Below are positions 8,591 to 18,158 of a stretch of DNA of 64,000 nt, piece after piece. Made by a program: the position numbers and the translations under genes. The stretch is from CAWIUB01 sp963839995 (GTDB lineage: Bacteria; Actinomycetota; Actinomycetes; Mycobacteriales; Jatrophihabitantaceae): assembly GCA_963839995.1 (NCBI GenBank), contig CAWIXH010000001.1, forward strand, positions 248,001-312,000. The letters run 5' to 3'. The notes under the pieces are model-generated. The model had not been told where the DNA came from and did no database searches. It worked only from the letters and a program-made list of their open reading frames with translations. Each line of letters begins with the position of its first letter. Within the stretch, counting starts at the first letter, position 1.

Positions 8591-9718
8591 TCAGCAGCCT
8601 AATCTGGCGAGTTCGCGATACAGCCGCCACGCACGCCGGGCAACGTCGTCCCAGTCGAACCGCGGCGCACGGGCCAGATCCGCGCACGACGAGCTCACTT
8701 CGGCGCACATCGTCGGCGAGCAGACCCGCGATGGCCTCGGCCAGCGCGGACGCATCGCCGACGGGAACCACCTCGGCCGCATCGCCAGCCACCTCCACCA
8801 GCGCCGGATCCGCGCTGCACACCACAGGCGTGCCGACGGTCATCGCCTCGGCCACCGGCAGGCCGAAGCCTTCAGCCCGACTGGGCATGGCGAGCAGCGT
8901 CGCCTGCCTCAGCACGACACCGAGCTCGGGATCGGGCAGCCGTCCGAGCAACCGCACCTTATCCGCGCTCAGTCCGGCCGCCTGTGCCGCCGATGGCAGA
9001 TCGACGCCTCCCCATCCGGGCTGACCCACGACCAGCAGCGGCGGCGCCGCGTCCCGCAAGCTGGCCAGCGCCGCGACGAGGACGTCGAGACCCTTGCGTG
9101 GCTCGAGCGTGGCGAGCGACAACACGTACCTGTCGGGAAGTTCCAGCCGCGACCCGACGTCCGCCGTGAGCTCGGCTGAGGGTGGCGTACGCAGCGCGCT
9201 CGGCCACGCCGGCACCTAGCACATGAATCCGCTCGGGACGCTAGCTCGGGCAGCACCTTCGCGCAGCCCGCTGGCTACTGCCTTGCTCGGCACGGCGATC
9301 GCGTCGGCAACGCGCGCGGCGCGAGCGACCCATGGCCTGGTGCCACGCGGCACCCCGCGGCGTCATCGTGTCAGGATGCGTCCAGGGCACGAGGTCGTGA
9401 ATCGACACGACAAGCGGAGTCCGCCGGCGGGGCGGGAACAGCGGCGTCGGCGCGTGCACCACGTCGACTCCTCCGCGGCGCCGGACCCAGCCCCCCCTCC
9501 CACACCGCGATCAGCGGCCGCCTGGGCAGCGGCAGCCGTGTCGGCCCACGCACGCCCGGCACGACGGCAGTGCCTGGACATCGCGGTGCCACGCCGTCCA
9601 CCCGGTGACCGGAGTCGTCGCCGGTCCGAGCCAGTGCGGCGGCCAGCTCGATCGAGTACCGACCCGTCCCACCGGGCACGGGAGCCAGCGCCTGCTCTAG
9701 CAGGATCCCCACGCGCAC
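8591..9718 (-). pseudogene. Glycosyltransferase family 4, several frameshifts
   Basis: Pieces of one full-length GT4 gene (about 376 codons) lie in order but in changing frames. They are VRVGILLEQALAPVPGGTGR (start GTG 9718), PLVVSIHDLVPWTHPD near 9400, ERIHVLGAGVAER near 9220, then VLSLATLEPRKGLDVL and AEGFGLPVAEAMTVG (the EX7E motif) around 8850-9120, and finally FDWDDVARRAWRLYRELA at the end. At least four indels are needed. GTG 9718 overlaps the upstream stop (TAGTG), so the gene was coupled to the methyltransferase before it. Either a dead glycosyltransferase or a patch of poor sequence. Confidence 0.75.
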
Positions 9719-10520
9719 TAGTCGGCGCGGCGCTCGAACGAGAGTCGAATGAACGTGTCGTCGAGGCCTGACCGTTTCCAATCCACCGGACGCTCGTCGT
9801 GGCTCAGCGCAAGTTCCCCCAACAGGGTGAGACCGTGCTGGTCGGCGATGTCGACGAACTTGCGGATCTCGTCAGGACCGAAGATGTGAACAGGCACGCC
9901 GTAGGCCAGCTTGCCTGCGGTATCCGGTGGATCCTCGTCGTAATCGGTCGAGACCACGAGCAGCCCACCTGGCCGGAGGATGCGCGCGGACTCCGCCGCG
10001 AATGCAACGAGCGGAACGCCGTGCTCGATCACGCTCATGCAGGTGACCGCGTCAAACCATCCGCCGCGGTAGGACGTGGCCGTGATGTCGGCGGGCTCGA
10101 AGCGTACCGGCCCGTGCTGGATCGTCTTGGCGTACTCCAGGTTGTTGCCGACAAGTTCGCTACACCGAGCAGCCGCAGCCACGGCAGCACAGATGAATAG
10201 CGGGCGACGCCTGCGTCCAGTACTCGGACGTCGGTACCAGGCCGATTAACGACGGTGCTCACCGCACCAAGCGCGTCCCAGTTCTTCGGCCGATCGTGAT
10301 GGAGGGGCAAACGCAGCTCGCAACATTCGGTGATCGCTCGCTCGTTTTCCTCGCGCCTGCGCAGCACATCGGTGGCCGGCACGGGTGACGGCAGGCGTAC
10401 GACGCGGCCCCGACGCCGTAGCCACAGCCGCTGCACCCGCACCCGTATCCACAGCACCTGCTCGGCCGCGACCTTCGCAGCGTGGATGACAGCGCCCCCG
10501 GGGGCTGCGGCTTTCTGCAT
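9718..10520 (-). pseudogene. SAM-dependent methyltransferase with frameshift
   Basis: A good start exists at ATG 10520: AGAAGGAG lies 5 nt upstream. The first part (VRVLDAGVARYSSVLPWLRLLG, SAM motif I) runs in the frame of the upstream glycosyltransferase. The remainder (CSELVGNNLEYAKTI, FDAVTCMSVIEHG, ILRPGGLLVVSTDYDED) is one frame off, with the shift near 10160. Joined, the product would be about 267 residues, normal for the family, with the methyltransferase motif III RPGG-L. Probably modifies the glycan made by this cluster. Confidence 0.7.
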
Positions 10521-11618
10521 ACCAACTCCTTCTGGTGAGTGACCGACCCCTGGAAGCAGCGCTGTCAGATAGGTATTCCAATAGGGGGCGGGATCGACCG
10601 GCTTGACGTTCGACCGCATCAGCTCGGGAACTCCGGGCTGGTAGAACCGTTCGATAACGCTCGCGAACGAGTCGACGTTGTCGGGCTCGGCGACGGGGCC
10701 ATCGACCCCGTCTCGGATGTCATCGGCAAGGTGGCCCGCTTGGGTGGCGATGACCGGGACACCGAATTCGAACCCTGTCCAGACGCCCTGCGATCGAGTC
10801 GCGGTGCGGTACGGGAGGATCAGCGCGTCCACGTCGGTGAACAGCTTCGGGACCTCGGGTCCGGCTGCGCTGTGCACCTCAAGCCGGCCTGCGATGCCCA
10901 GTTCAAGTGCGAGTTGCTCGATCGGACCGGGGCCGCCCCAGAACTCCCCGGCCACCCGCAACCGGATATCGGAAGGGCCGCGTGCCAGCGCGTGCAGCGC
11001 GACGTCGAGTCCCCTGTACGGCCGAACGAGGCCGAAGAAGATCAGCCGTCGATGTTCCCCCGGCAGCGGATGGCGTTGTTCGAACGTCGGCGGCAGAAAC
11101 GGTGCGATAGGAGCGACGACGACCGGCGTTTCGGTGAGCGTCCGGGCGAGGTGCGCCTCGGTCTCGGAGTGCACCAGCACGCGGTCGGCCGATTGGAGCA
11201 GTCGAACCACCAGCCACTCGTCGAACCTGCCTCGTTCGTGCGGCAACACGTTGTGACAGATCACGACGGTGCGCGCGCGTCCTCGTCTCAGCGCGGCAAG
11301 CATCAGTCGATACGGCAACACTTGCACCGGGGTGATGTGCGCGAACACCACCACGTCGAACGTTCGCAGTTGCCGTCCAACTCGTACCCAGGCGTCCGGC
11401 CGGTCCCAGGACAACGGCCGACGCGTCGGCTCGAATGGCGGGTACTCCGGCACATCCACTGTCTGCTTGCCTGGGTAGAGGCGCTTCGGGTACTGCCGCA
11501 GCCACGATACGATCTCCACCTCGTGGCCGGCGGCCTTCAGGCGCTCCGCGAGCGCCGTTGTGTGCTGTGCCACCCCGCCCTTGAGCGGATGGGTCGGGCC
11601 CACTAGCGCGACTCGCAC
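10035..11618 (-). CDS. Glycosyltransferase family 4; reads on without a stop into the methyltransferase
   Basis: Residues 1-366 form a complete GT4 enzyme: MRVALVGPTHPLKGGVAQHT (start), VICHNVLPHE, FFGLVRPYRGLDVALHA, and a donor domain with LILPYRTATRSQGV and FGVPVIATQAGHL in place of the usual EGFGLP motif, typical of one GT4 subgroup. Directly after the domain ends (YWNTYLTALLP) there is no stop; the frame passes through the strong ribosome binding site and ATG 10520 of the next gene and ends at 10035 only because that gene is frameshifted. It is therefore either a fusion protein or a glycosyltransferase whose stop was lost by an indel. I favour two genes originally. Confidence 0.75.
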   Translation of the reverse strand: MRVALVGPTHPLKGGVAQHTTALAERLKAAGHEVEIVSWLRQYPKRLYPGKQTVDVPEYPPFEPTRRPLSWDRPDAWVRVGRQLRTFDVVVFAHITPVQVLPYRLMLAALRRGRARTVVICHNVLPHERGRFDEWLVVRLLQSADRVLVHSETEAHLARTLTETPVVVAPIAPFLPPTFEQRHPLPGEHRRLIFFGLVRPYRGLDVALHALARGPSDIRLRVAGEFWGGPGPIEQLALELGIAGRLEVHSAAGPEVPKLFTDVDALILPYRTATRSQGVWTGFEFGVPVIATQAGHLADDIRDGVDGPVAEPDNVDSFASVIERFYQPGVPELMRSNVKPVDPAPYWNTYLTALLPGVGHSPEGVGMQKAAAPGGAVIHAAKVAAEQVLWIRVRVQRLWLRRRGRVVRLPSPVPATDVLRRREENERAITECCELRLPLHHDRPKNWDALGAVSTVVNRPGTDVRVLDAGVARYSSVLPWLRLLGVANLSATTWSTPRRSSTGRYASSPPTSRPRPTAADGLTRSPA

Positions 11619-11628
11619 GGCGGCGATC

Positions 11629-12595
11629 CTAGTCAGCGGTCGCGTCGGCGCTGCGGCGCGCCAGCAGTAGCACCACGCCGGCTTGGCCGAAGGCCAGCAT
11701 TGCGAGCAGGACCCGCGAGAGCAGCGCCACGACGATGACGCTCTCGTGGGTGAACGTCGAGTTTGAAGCGATCACGGCGCCAGTGCGAGCACGGCCTCGC
11801 GGACGCCTGCCCCGGCCGGAACGGGGACGAAGATCGTGCCCGCGGCGTATGCGAGGGCGAATCCCCCGATGGACGCCGCCACCGAGCCAGCAACGGGTCC
11901 GCCGAGCGCTACCAGAAGGGCCCAACACTGAAGGCCCAGCAGCACCCACGACAGCGCTGACCAGCCGAGGGCCCGACCGAGCGTCGCCGGTGTCAGCTCC
12001 ACCTGAATCGCCGGCCGTCGAATCACTCGCATGACGAAGTTCAACGCCGCGACGATCACCCGTGGGTTCACCAGAAGGAACGCGGCCGGGATGAGCAGCA
12101 ACAACCACCACAACCCACCGGCACTCCCGGCCGCCCCCACGACGACGAGCACTGCCCCGACAACGCCCGCCGTCACGAGCGAGAAGAGCAGTGCGAGCAC
12201 GCCCGCCGCGGCCGCGGCTCGGCGCGCCACGCCGAACCGCTGGCACATCTGGGTCACAGCCACGAGCGGCCACACCGATCCAGGAATGTACTTGCCGAGT
12301 TGGCTCACGAAGTAGACGCGTGCCACGGCGAGGATGGGGAGCCGTAGCGCGGCCGAGGCCAGTACATTCCGGAAACTCGCCGAGGCCGCCCACTGCCCGG
12401 CAATCGCGAACAATGCGGCCCGACGATCCAGCCGGGCTTTGCCATCGAGAGCGCCTTGCGCATCTCGTCCCACCGGCTCAAGACGTATACGACCCCGAAC
12501 ACCACAACGGCGATACCGAAGCCAACCTTGACCAGGCGAGCCGTCAGCGCGCTGCGGAACCAGGGCACGCGTTCACTGCGAACGGGTGGAGCCAT
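11629..12595 (-). pseudogene. LPG synthase TM-domain / UPF0104 flippase-like protein, frameshifted
   Basis: Three frames carry one membrane protein of about 320 residues. The start MAPPVRSERVPWF at ATG 12595 leads to SRWDEMRKALSMAKPGW; a shift near 12425 brings in the signature VSQLGKYIPGSVWPLVAV and VPVPAGAGVREAVLALAP; a second shift near 11775 brings in the last helix pair. It is a paralog of the intact gene at 5821-6786 (compare GELGKYLPGGVWSV and VPVPAGAGLRE). Placed between a GT4 gene and a divergent methyltransferase in the polysaccharide cluster. Confidence 0.72.
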
Positions 12596-12792
12596 GTCGG
12601 CCGTGCGGCCGGTCACGTGTGGTTGCGTGATCTGACGACGATACGGAGGCTCACCGACACGTCTGTACTTCCACCTGTCTGATCGACTTGCGGACCCACC
12701 GTGACTCGCAGCGGGCCATCGCGACGTCATGGATGCTACTGGCTGCTAGGCTGCCGCGAATCACAGGCGTCGTGACTGTAGAGGTTTGATCA

Positions 12793-13830
12793 ATGTCGAG
12801 CTTGCGTTCCACTGTGCGCCACGCGGCTGGCAAGACGCTGCGCAGCAGCCCCGCGCCCGTTCAGGACGCCCTTCGTCGTGGTAGCGGGCGTCTGCTGGCG
12901 GCTCTGGGCAATCCGCCGATGTCGGCTTCGCAGCCACCAAGTGAGCCCGGCGTTGCGTCCGAGCCCGTCTGGCGCTCGCCCGCGCTCCCACTGCCGGAAG
13001 GTCTTACGTTCGCGCAGCTTGACGCGGCGATGAAGACATGGTCGATCGACGGCGAACCTGCCGGACACATGACCGACTACGTGAACGACTCGATCTGTCG
13101 TTTCCTGCACACCTGGTCTCTCGCCCGATCGGAGCAAGGCCGCTGCCTCGAACTCGGTGCCAATCCGTATTTCACCACCTACCTGCTCGACGAGCACAGC
13201 GACCTTGAGCTGACGCTCGCGAACTACTTCGGGCACTCGGGCGAGACGACGCAGACAGTGTCCTACCTACCGCCCGGCGGCGTTGACCGGGTCGAGGTCA
13301 AGTACGACTGTGCAATGTTCAACGTCGAGGAGGACGAGTTCCCGTACCCCACTGATTCGTTCAACGTCGTGCTCTTCTGCGAGATGCTCGAGCACCTGCT
13401 GATGAACCCGCTCGCGACTCTGCGGCAGATCCATCGGGTGCTCGCGCCTGGTGGGCTGTTGATCCTGACAACGCCCAACGTCGCCCGAATCGGCAACGTC
13501 ACCTCGATGGTCGTGGGCACGAACATCTACGACCCGTACTCAGGATTCGGGCCCTACGGGCGGCACAACCGCGAGTACACCATGCGTGAACTGCACCGTC
13601 TGCTCGAGTTCGCGGGATTCGAAGTCGAACGCTCGTTCACGGCCGACGGACATCCGAGCGACCCTCTGATCCTGCCCCGGTATCACGAGGTCGCACCGCT
13701 TCTGAAGGACCGCGACGACCTCGGCCACTACCTGTTCGTCGGCGCCCGCACCACCGGTACCGCCCGCACCGGACTGCCGAGCTTCCTCTACCGAAGCTAC
13801 CCGGCGGGAGAGATCGTCGACTACGTCTGA
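12793..13830 (+). CDS. Class I SAM-dependent methyltransferase
   Basis: The 345-residue protein carries CLELGANPYFTTYLL (motif I), FPYPTDSFNVVLFCEMLEHL (motif II with the EMLEHL typical of Methyltransf_11/12 proteins), RVLAPGGLLILTTPN (motif III) and NREYTMRELHRLLEFAGF, a C-terminal feature of glycan-cluster methyltransferases. The first 90 residues are a basic, variable lead. It is divergent from the frameshifted flippase-like gene with about 200 nt between; a candidate -10 (TAGGCT) lies near 12750. Likely methylates a sugar of the exported glycan; the target is inferred from context. Confidence 0.8.
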   Translation: MSSLRSTVRHAAGKTLRSSPAPVQDALRRGSGRLLAALGNPPMSASQPPSEPGVASEPVWRSPALPLPEGLTFAQLDAAMKTWSIDGEPAGHMTDYVNDSICRFLHTWSLARSEQGRCLELGANPYFTTYLLDEHSDLELTLANYFGHSGETTQTVSYLPPGGVDRVEVKYDCAMFNVEEDEFPYPTDSFNVVLFCEMLEHLLMNPLATLRQIHRVLAPGGLLILTTPNVARIGNVTSMVVGTNIYDPYSGFGPYGRHNREYTMRELHRLLEFAGFEVERSFTADGHPSDPLILPRYHEVAPLLKDRDDLGHYLFVGARTTGTARTGLPSFLYRSYPAGEIVDYV

Positions 13831-13866
13831 GACAGACACGAGCCGACGGAGCCAGGCTCTCCAGCC

Positions 13867-14802
13867 CTACGCAAAAGCGTGGACGGTGATTCGGCCATAA
13901 TGCAGCTTCGAATCACCCGTCGGCGGGCTGTTCTCGGGCGGCTCGAGAATTACCCGAGCCTCCCGAAAACCCGCGGCTCGACAGGCCGCCGTCAGCCCGG
14001 CCGAGGTTGGCGCCCACCAGTTGCTGGGATCCCCGTTGAGCTCGGTGGACTCCACGAACATCCACAGCCGCTCGCTCGGCAACCCTGGCACCACCGTGCC
14101 TGCGGTCTCGATAACGGCAACGCCGCGGGTTACCTCCCGAAGCCGCCGAAGTGCTGCGAACGGGTCCTTCAGGTGGTACAAGACGCCGAGGAAGAACACC
14201 ACGTCGAACGTGCCGAGGTTGTGCACGTCCATAGTCATGAAATCGCCGACTACTGGCTCGACCGCGCTGCCCAGCTGAGCCCGGGCGTGGTCGAAACCGG
14301 CCCGGCCAGGCAGTCGCTCCGGATCCCAGACAGTCGCAACCTCGTCTGGCGGCAACGGGACGTTGCCCTCATTCGTGGTCTTGACGTAATAGTCGTGCCA
14401 GGCGGACCAGTTGATCGACCATGCGTAGTGGTCGAGCGCCACCACCCGTCGCGCACCGCGACGTTCCGCCTCGAAGGAGAAGAAGCCGTCCCATGCGCCG
14501 ATGTCAAGGACCGATTTGCCGGTCAGCCGCGCGGGTAGGTTCAAGGCAGCGACCTCGGCCGCTAGCTGGTCGGGCGCCTTGATGCCGGGTGTGACGTGAC
14601 CATCACCGAGATCTAGCGAGTGGAACCACGTGATATCGCTGTCGGCAGCGGTGCGCGTCGGCTCGGGGATGGCCGCGTTCCGACGGGCATACCGGCTGGA
14701 CGCAGACTGCAATCGTGTCGCTGTCGCGGAAGACAGGCGTGCGGCGCTGTCGATCAAGTCCTGAGTCAATTTGCGCCGCCGCTCACTAGCGGTCGTGACC
14801 AC
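13867..14802 (-). CDS. DUF1698/CmoB-like methyltransferase
   Basis: SAM-binding protein with DITWFHSLDLGDGHVTPG, then KSVLDIGAWDGFFSFEAERR (motif I), VVALDHYAWS and FDVVFFLGVLYHLKDPFAALR, the pattern of the CmoB/DUF1698 group, whose founding member carboxymethylates tRNA uridine. In polysaccharide clusters relatives are thought to act on sugars. GTG 14802 is chosen because AAAGG lies 8 nt upstream; the frame is open to a TTG at 14847. It converges with the methyltransferase at 13830 and follows a GT-C gene, suggesting cluster membership. tRNA modification cannot be ruled out. Confidence 0.72.
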   Translation of the reverse strand: MVTTASERRRKLTQDLIDSAARLSSATATRLQSASSRYARRNAAIPEPTRTAADSDITWFHSLDLGDGHVTPGIKAPDQLAAEVAALNLPARLTGKSVLDIGAWDGFFSFEAERRGARRVVALDHYAWSINWSAWHDYYVKTTNEGNVPLPPDEVATVWDPERLPGRAGFDHARAQLGSAVEPVVGDFMTMDVHNLGTFDVVFFLGVLYHLKDPFAALRRLREVTRGVAVIETAGTVVPGLPSERLWMFVESTELNGDPSNWWAPTSAGLTAACRAAGFREARVILEPPENSPPTGDSKLHYGRITVHAFA

Positions 14803-14866
14803 GTGAACTACCTTTCGTTGGAGCCGCTCCGCCTCGGACAATCGCAAGCGAGAGTGATGATCGGGT

Positions 14867-17005
14867 CTACGGACTAACGCGCGCGGCGTAGATGCTCAAC
14901 GTCTCCGGCTGGTACCCCTTCGGCGGGCGTGACAATGTGCGCTCCAGAAGGTGGGTATTCGTAGCCGAAGCGACGAGCTTGGAGGTGAGCCCCGGTGCCG
15001 CCGTGGCGACTAACGCCGGGCTGGTGCCCAGGACCCACAGTGCCTTGCCCTGCGCTTGCCAGCTGTCGGCAATCTCCTTTATGCGTTGAGCAGACACGCG
15101 GGTGACCAAGTCGGCGGACTCCGCTCCGCAAAAGCTCCGCATTGTCTGGGGCAAGGTGATCCGCAGGCGGTCGTCGTTCACGAACAGCACCGCCGCGTCC
15201 GGGCCGATGTATGCGCAAGTGTCGTCGATGACTCCGATGAAGCCAGCCTGGGACGAGAAGCTGCGATCCGGCCAGGTTGTCGCCAACGGGAATCCGATCA
15301 TTGCCAATACGATCGCCGCAGTCACGGCCTTGACGATGCCGGACGTTCTCAGTGTCGTTCTCTTGAGTACCGCGATCGCAGCCACCAGACCTGCGTCGAC
15401 TGCGACGGCGGCCGCTAACAGCAGGAATGGGAGTGCGGCTGGAACGTAGCGACGCATTGCCCAGATCTGCTCAGGGGTGATCTGCGGCGTCACGAGGTAG
15501 AGGACCGTTCCGATACCGGCAACGAACAGGATCAGCGCGACTGCAGGATCGGGACGACGGACCAGCCTGGCTACGAGGATCCCCGTACCGATGATCGCTA
15601 GGGTGAGCGCGATCGGGCCGAGGTACCAGGACATCCAGACCATCGTCTGCTCGCTGTAACTGCGCGTGGGATCAAGTGGCAGACCTTCCGCCTGCTGCAA
15701 TGCAGCAACCGTCGGGTTGGGACCACGGAGCCGCTCCAATGGAAACGCCGGTCGCAGCGCCCAGGCAATCGTGAGCCCAAAGATCGCCATGAGACCGAGC
15801 CCAAATGCTGCCCGCTGGCGATGGCGCCGCGCCCACCGGCGCAGCGCGGGCAGCCGTGGCCAACCGACGACGAGAGCCAAGCCGACGGCGACGGAGAGCG
15901 CGAAGCCTGCCTGCAAGATCTTCACCTGAGTGTGCAACGCGTTGTAATACCCGCCGGCGCGGTACATCACGTCGATTGTGCCCAATGCCGCGACCGGGGC
16001 AGCGCCAAGGAGCACCATGGCGTACATGCGGAGGCGGAATCGTCTGTCCTCGCGAGAGCCCGCCGCCAGCCAGGCCAGGACCGCGAGCGTCGGTAGCGGG
16101 ATGAGGTATACGAGAGCATCGACGCGACTCAGCATCGCTCCGGCGATCGTCGCACCGGCCAGCAGCGACACCCCGAGGCGTCGACGCTCGAACGCTATGA
16201 GGGTCAGCCACATCCCCGACCAGAGCAGGAACTGCGCGCTCGTCTCCGAATAGGTATCCCTGGACACCGACAACTGCGGCAGCGATATCGCCAGAGCGCT
16301 TACCGCGACGAGGACCAGCCACGGTCGGCGAACCAGACGACAGCCCGCCGCGTATACGCCGCACAGCGCCAGCGCTCCCAAGACCGCGGGCATGGCGAAC
16401 AGCAGCCGATCGCCGCCGAGGTTGTCTCCCTCGGCCAGCAGCACGGCCGTCAGGTGGTTGAACTGGAACTCCAGCCGGCCAGCGCCCTCCGGGTACATCC
16501 CGGCGGAGCCCCAGTTGAACTCATGTCCCTTGTCGACCCACACCATTCCGGCGGACACTTCGAGGCTGCCGTGCTCAGCGACCCACTTCCCGGCCGTGGC
16601 GTAGACGCCGGGGTCACGGTCGACCGAGACGTAGTGCCCGCTGTCCAGCCCGTTCCAAACGGCGAACCCCAGCGCGACGATGCACATCCCCAGCGCGGGC
16701 AAGGTGATCCCGCGCGACGGCCGCGATGAACTCTTGCGCGGCCACGCGATCACGGAGCCAACCACAGTTCCGGCCGCGCCAAACAGAAACGCCCAGAGCA
16801 TCCGGTAGTCGCCCAGCACGGCGAGCAGCAGCCCGAACCCGCCGAACGACAGCACTCCCGCGATGGCAACCACGAGTGCCCGCTCGAACCACAGCGGAAG
16901 GTATTCGGAAGGGCCAGCAGAGGTAGCCAGCCCGTCGACGTCGACGGCGGCCACGGGTTCTGCTGGAGAGGTTGCGCGCACTACGGCCTGCTGGTCAGAA
17001 CTCAC
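14867..17005 (-). CDS. Large GT-C-type membrane glycosyltransferase
   Basis: A 712-residue integral membrane protein with roughly a dozen helices and a C-terminal soluble part (about 600-712). The first loop holds YVSVDRDPGVYA, an acidic motif placed like the catalytic DD/DE of GT39/GT83 enzymes, which transfer sugars from polyprenyl phosphate outside the membrane. Further markers are LSVSRDTYSETSAQ and TPQITPEQIWAMRRYVP. The same markers occur in the paralog at 50654-52741. It converts no recognisable substrate by sequence alone; a role in glycosylating the cluster's glycan is inferred. ATG 17005 is the only good start before the preceding gene. Confidence 0.7.
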   Translation of the reverse strand: MSSDQQAVVRATSPAEPVAAVDVDGLATSAGPSEYLPLWFERALVVAIAGVLSFGGFGLLLAVLGDYRMLWAFLFGAAGTVVGSVIAWPRKSSSRPSRGITLPALGMCIVALGFAVWNGLDSGHYVSVDRDPGVYATAGKWVAEHGSLEVSAGMVWVDKGHEFNWGSAGMYPEGAGRLEFQFNHLTAVLLAEGDNLGGDRLLFAMPAVLGALALCGVYAAGCRLVRRPWLVLVAVSALAISLPQLSVSRDTYSETSAQFLLWSGMWLTLIAFERRRLGVSLLAGATIAGAMLSRVDALVYLIPLPTLAVLAWLAAGSREDRRFRLRMYAMVLLGAAPVAALGTIDVMYRAGGYYNALHTQVKILQAGFALSVAVGLALVVGWPRLPALRRWARRHRQRAAFGLGLMAIFGLTIAWALRPAFPLERLRGPNPTVAALQQAEGLPLDPTRSYSEQTMVWMSWYLGPIALTLAIIGTGILVARLVRRPDPAVALILFVAGIGTVLYLVTPQITPEQIWAMRRYVPAALPFLLLAAAVAVDAGLVAAIAVLKRTTLRTSGIVKAVTAAIVLAMIGFPLATTWPDRSFSSQAGFIGVIDDTCAYIGPDAAVLFVNDDRLRITLPQTMRSFCGAESADLVTRVSAQRIKEIADSWQAQGKALWVLGTSPALVATAAPGLTSKLVASATNTHLLERTLSRPPKGYQPETLSIYAARVSP

Positions 17006-17131
17006 GGCCTACCCATCTGCTGACTGCCAGCACGAAAAGATCGTTGGACCCGATCGACCTGGCGGAGCCTACAACGTCGAGCGATGAGCTGGCGGCCCCT
17101 CGTGAGAGCAGCGCCGAACGCACAACGGATG

Positions 17132-18151
17132 CTATCCACGTGAGGACTCCCTGTCGGCGCCAGAAGAGGTGGGCGTGCCGAATGACTCCGCAATGTATTC
17201 CATATCGTGCTCAACCATCCTTCGGACCATCTCGTCGAACGAGACTGTTGGCCGCCAGTTGAGCAGCACTCGCGCCTTGCTCGCGTCGCCAACGAGTTCG
17301 GCGGCGTCGATCGGCCGGGCGAGACGCTCGTCGACGGATACGTAGTTCCGCCAGTTGCCTAGCCCTGCGTGCCTGAACGCCGCCGCCACGAAGTCTGCCA
17401 CCGAATGCGACTCGCCCGTCGCGATGATGAAGTCATGCGGGTCGGGATAGCGGATCGCCCGCACCATCGCCTCGACGAAATCCGGCGCCCAGCCCCAATC
17501 ACGACGCACGTCCAGGTTGCCGAGTTCCAGCGAGTGCTGCTGACCGGCGGCGATGAGCGCGGCCGAACGGGTGATCTTGCGGGTGACGAACTGGGGCGGA
17601 CGGCGGGGCGACTCATGGTTGTAGAGAATGCAGCTGGCCACATGCAGCCCCCGGACCCGGTACACGCGGGCCAGATGCTGCGCGAACGCCTTTGCGGCAC
17701 CGTACGGGGAGGCGGGAGCGGCCGGCGTGCTCTCGGACTGCGGCGATTGACGCGGCAAACCGAAGATCTCCGCGCTCGATGCCTGTAGCACCCGGACATC
17801 CCGACCGGTCCGCTGCTGGAGCTGCCAGGCTGCCTCGAGGATGGCTGCTGCGCCCAGGCCGCAGACCTGCGCGGTGAGCAACGGCTGCTCCCATGACAGC
17901 GCAACCGAGCTGACGCCGCCCAGGTTGTAGATCTCGTCGGGAGCGACCGCTGCCACCAGATCGTTCATGGCCGCGGCATCCGCCAGGTCGCCCTCGTGCA
18001 GGACCACGGACGCTGCCCGCGTGCGCAGCTCGTCGACGTGGCCGTCGCCGGCGTGTACGAGCCCGTGAACCTCCCAATCCTCGTCCAGCAGACGCTCGGC
18101 CAGATAGCCGCCGTCCTGACCGGTGATGCCCGTGATGAGAGCGATCGGCAT
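17132..18151 (-). CDS. GDP-mannose 4,6-dehydratase-like SDR protein (second copy)
   Basis: An extended short-chain dehydrogenase of 339 residues with the NAD(P) motif TGITGQDGGYLAERLL, an active-site SSAEIFG and YGAAK (the Y-x3-K pair), and the GMD-type ITRSAALIAAG and WGWAPDFVEAM stretches. It is clearly a paralog of the neighbouring gmd at 18159, 8 nt upstream on the same strand. It is the more diverged copy, so it may act later in the pathway, for example as reductase or epimerase on GDP-4-keto-6-deoxymannose, since no separate reductase gene is visible nearby. That role is a guess; the fold is certain. Confidence 0.75.
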   Translation of the reverse strand: MPIALITGITGQDGGYLAERLLDEDWEVHGLVHAGDGHVDELRTRAASVVLHEGDLADAAAMNDLVAAVAPDEIYNLGGVSSVALSWEQPLLTAQVCGLGAAAILEAAWQLQQRTGRDVRVLQASSAEIFGLPRQSPQSESTPAAPASPYGAAKAFAQHLARVYRVRGLHVASCILYNHESPRRPPQFVTRKITRSAALIAAGQQHSLELGNLDVRRDWGWAPDFVEAMVRAIRYPDPHDFIIATGESHSVADFVAAAFRHAGLGNWRNYVSVDERLARPIDAAELVGDASKARVLLNWRPTVSFDEMVRRMVEHDMEYIAESFGTPTSSGADRESSRG

Positions 18152-18158
18152 GCGCTGA

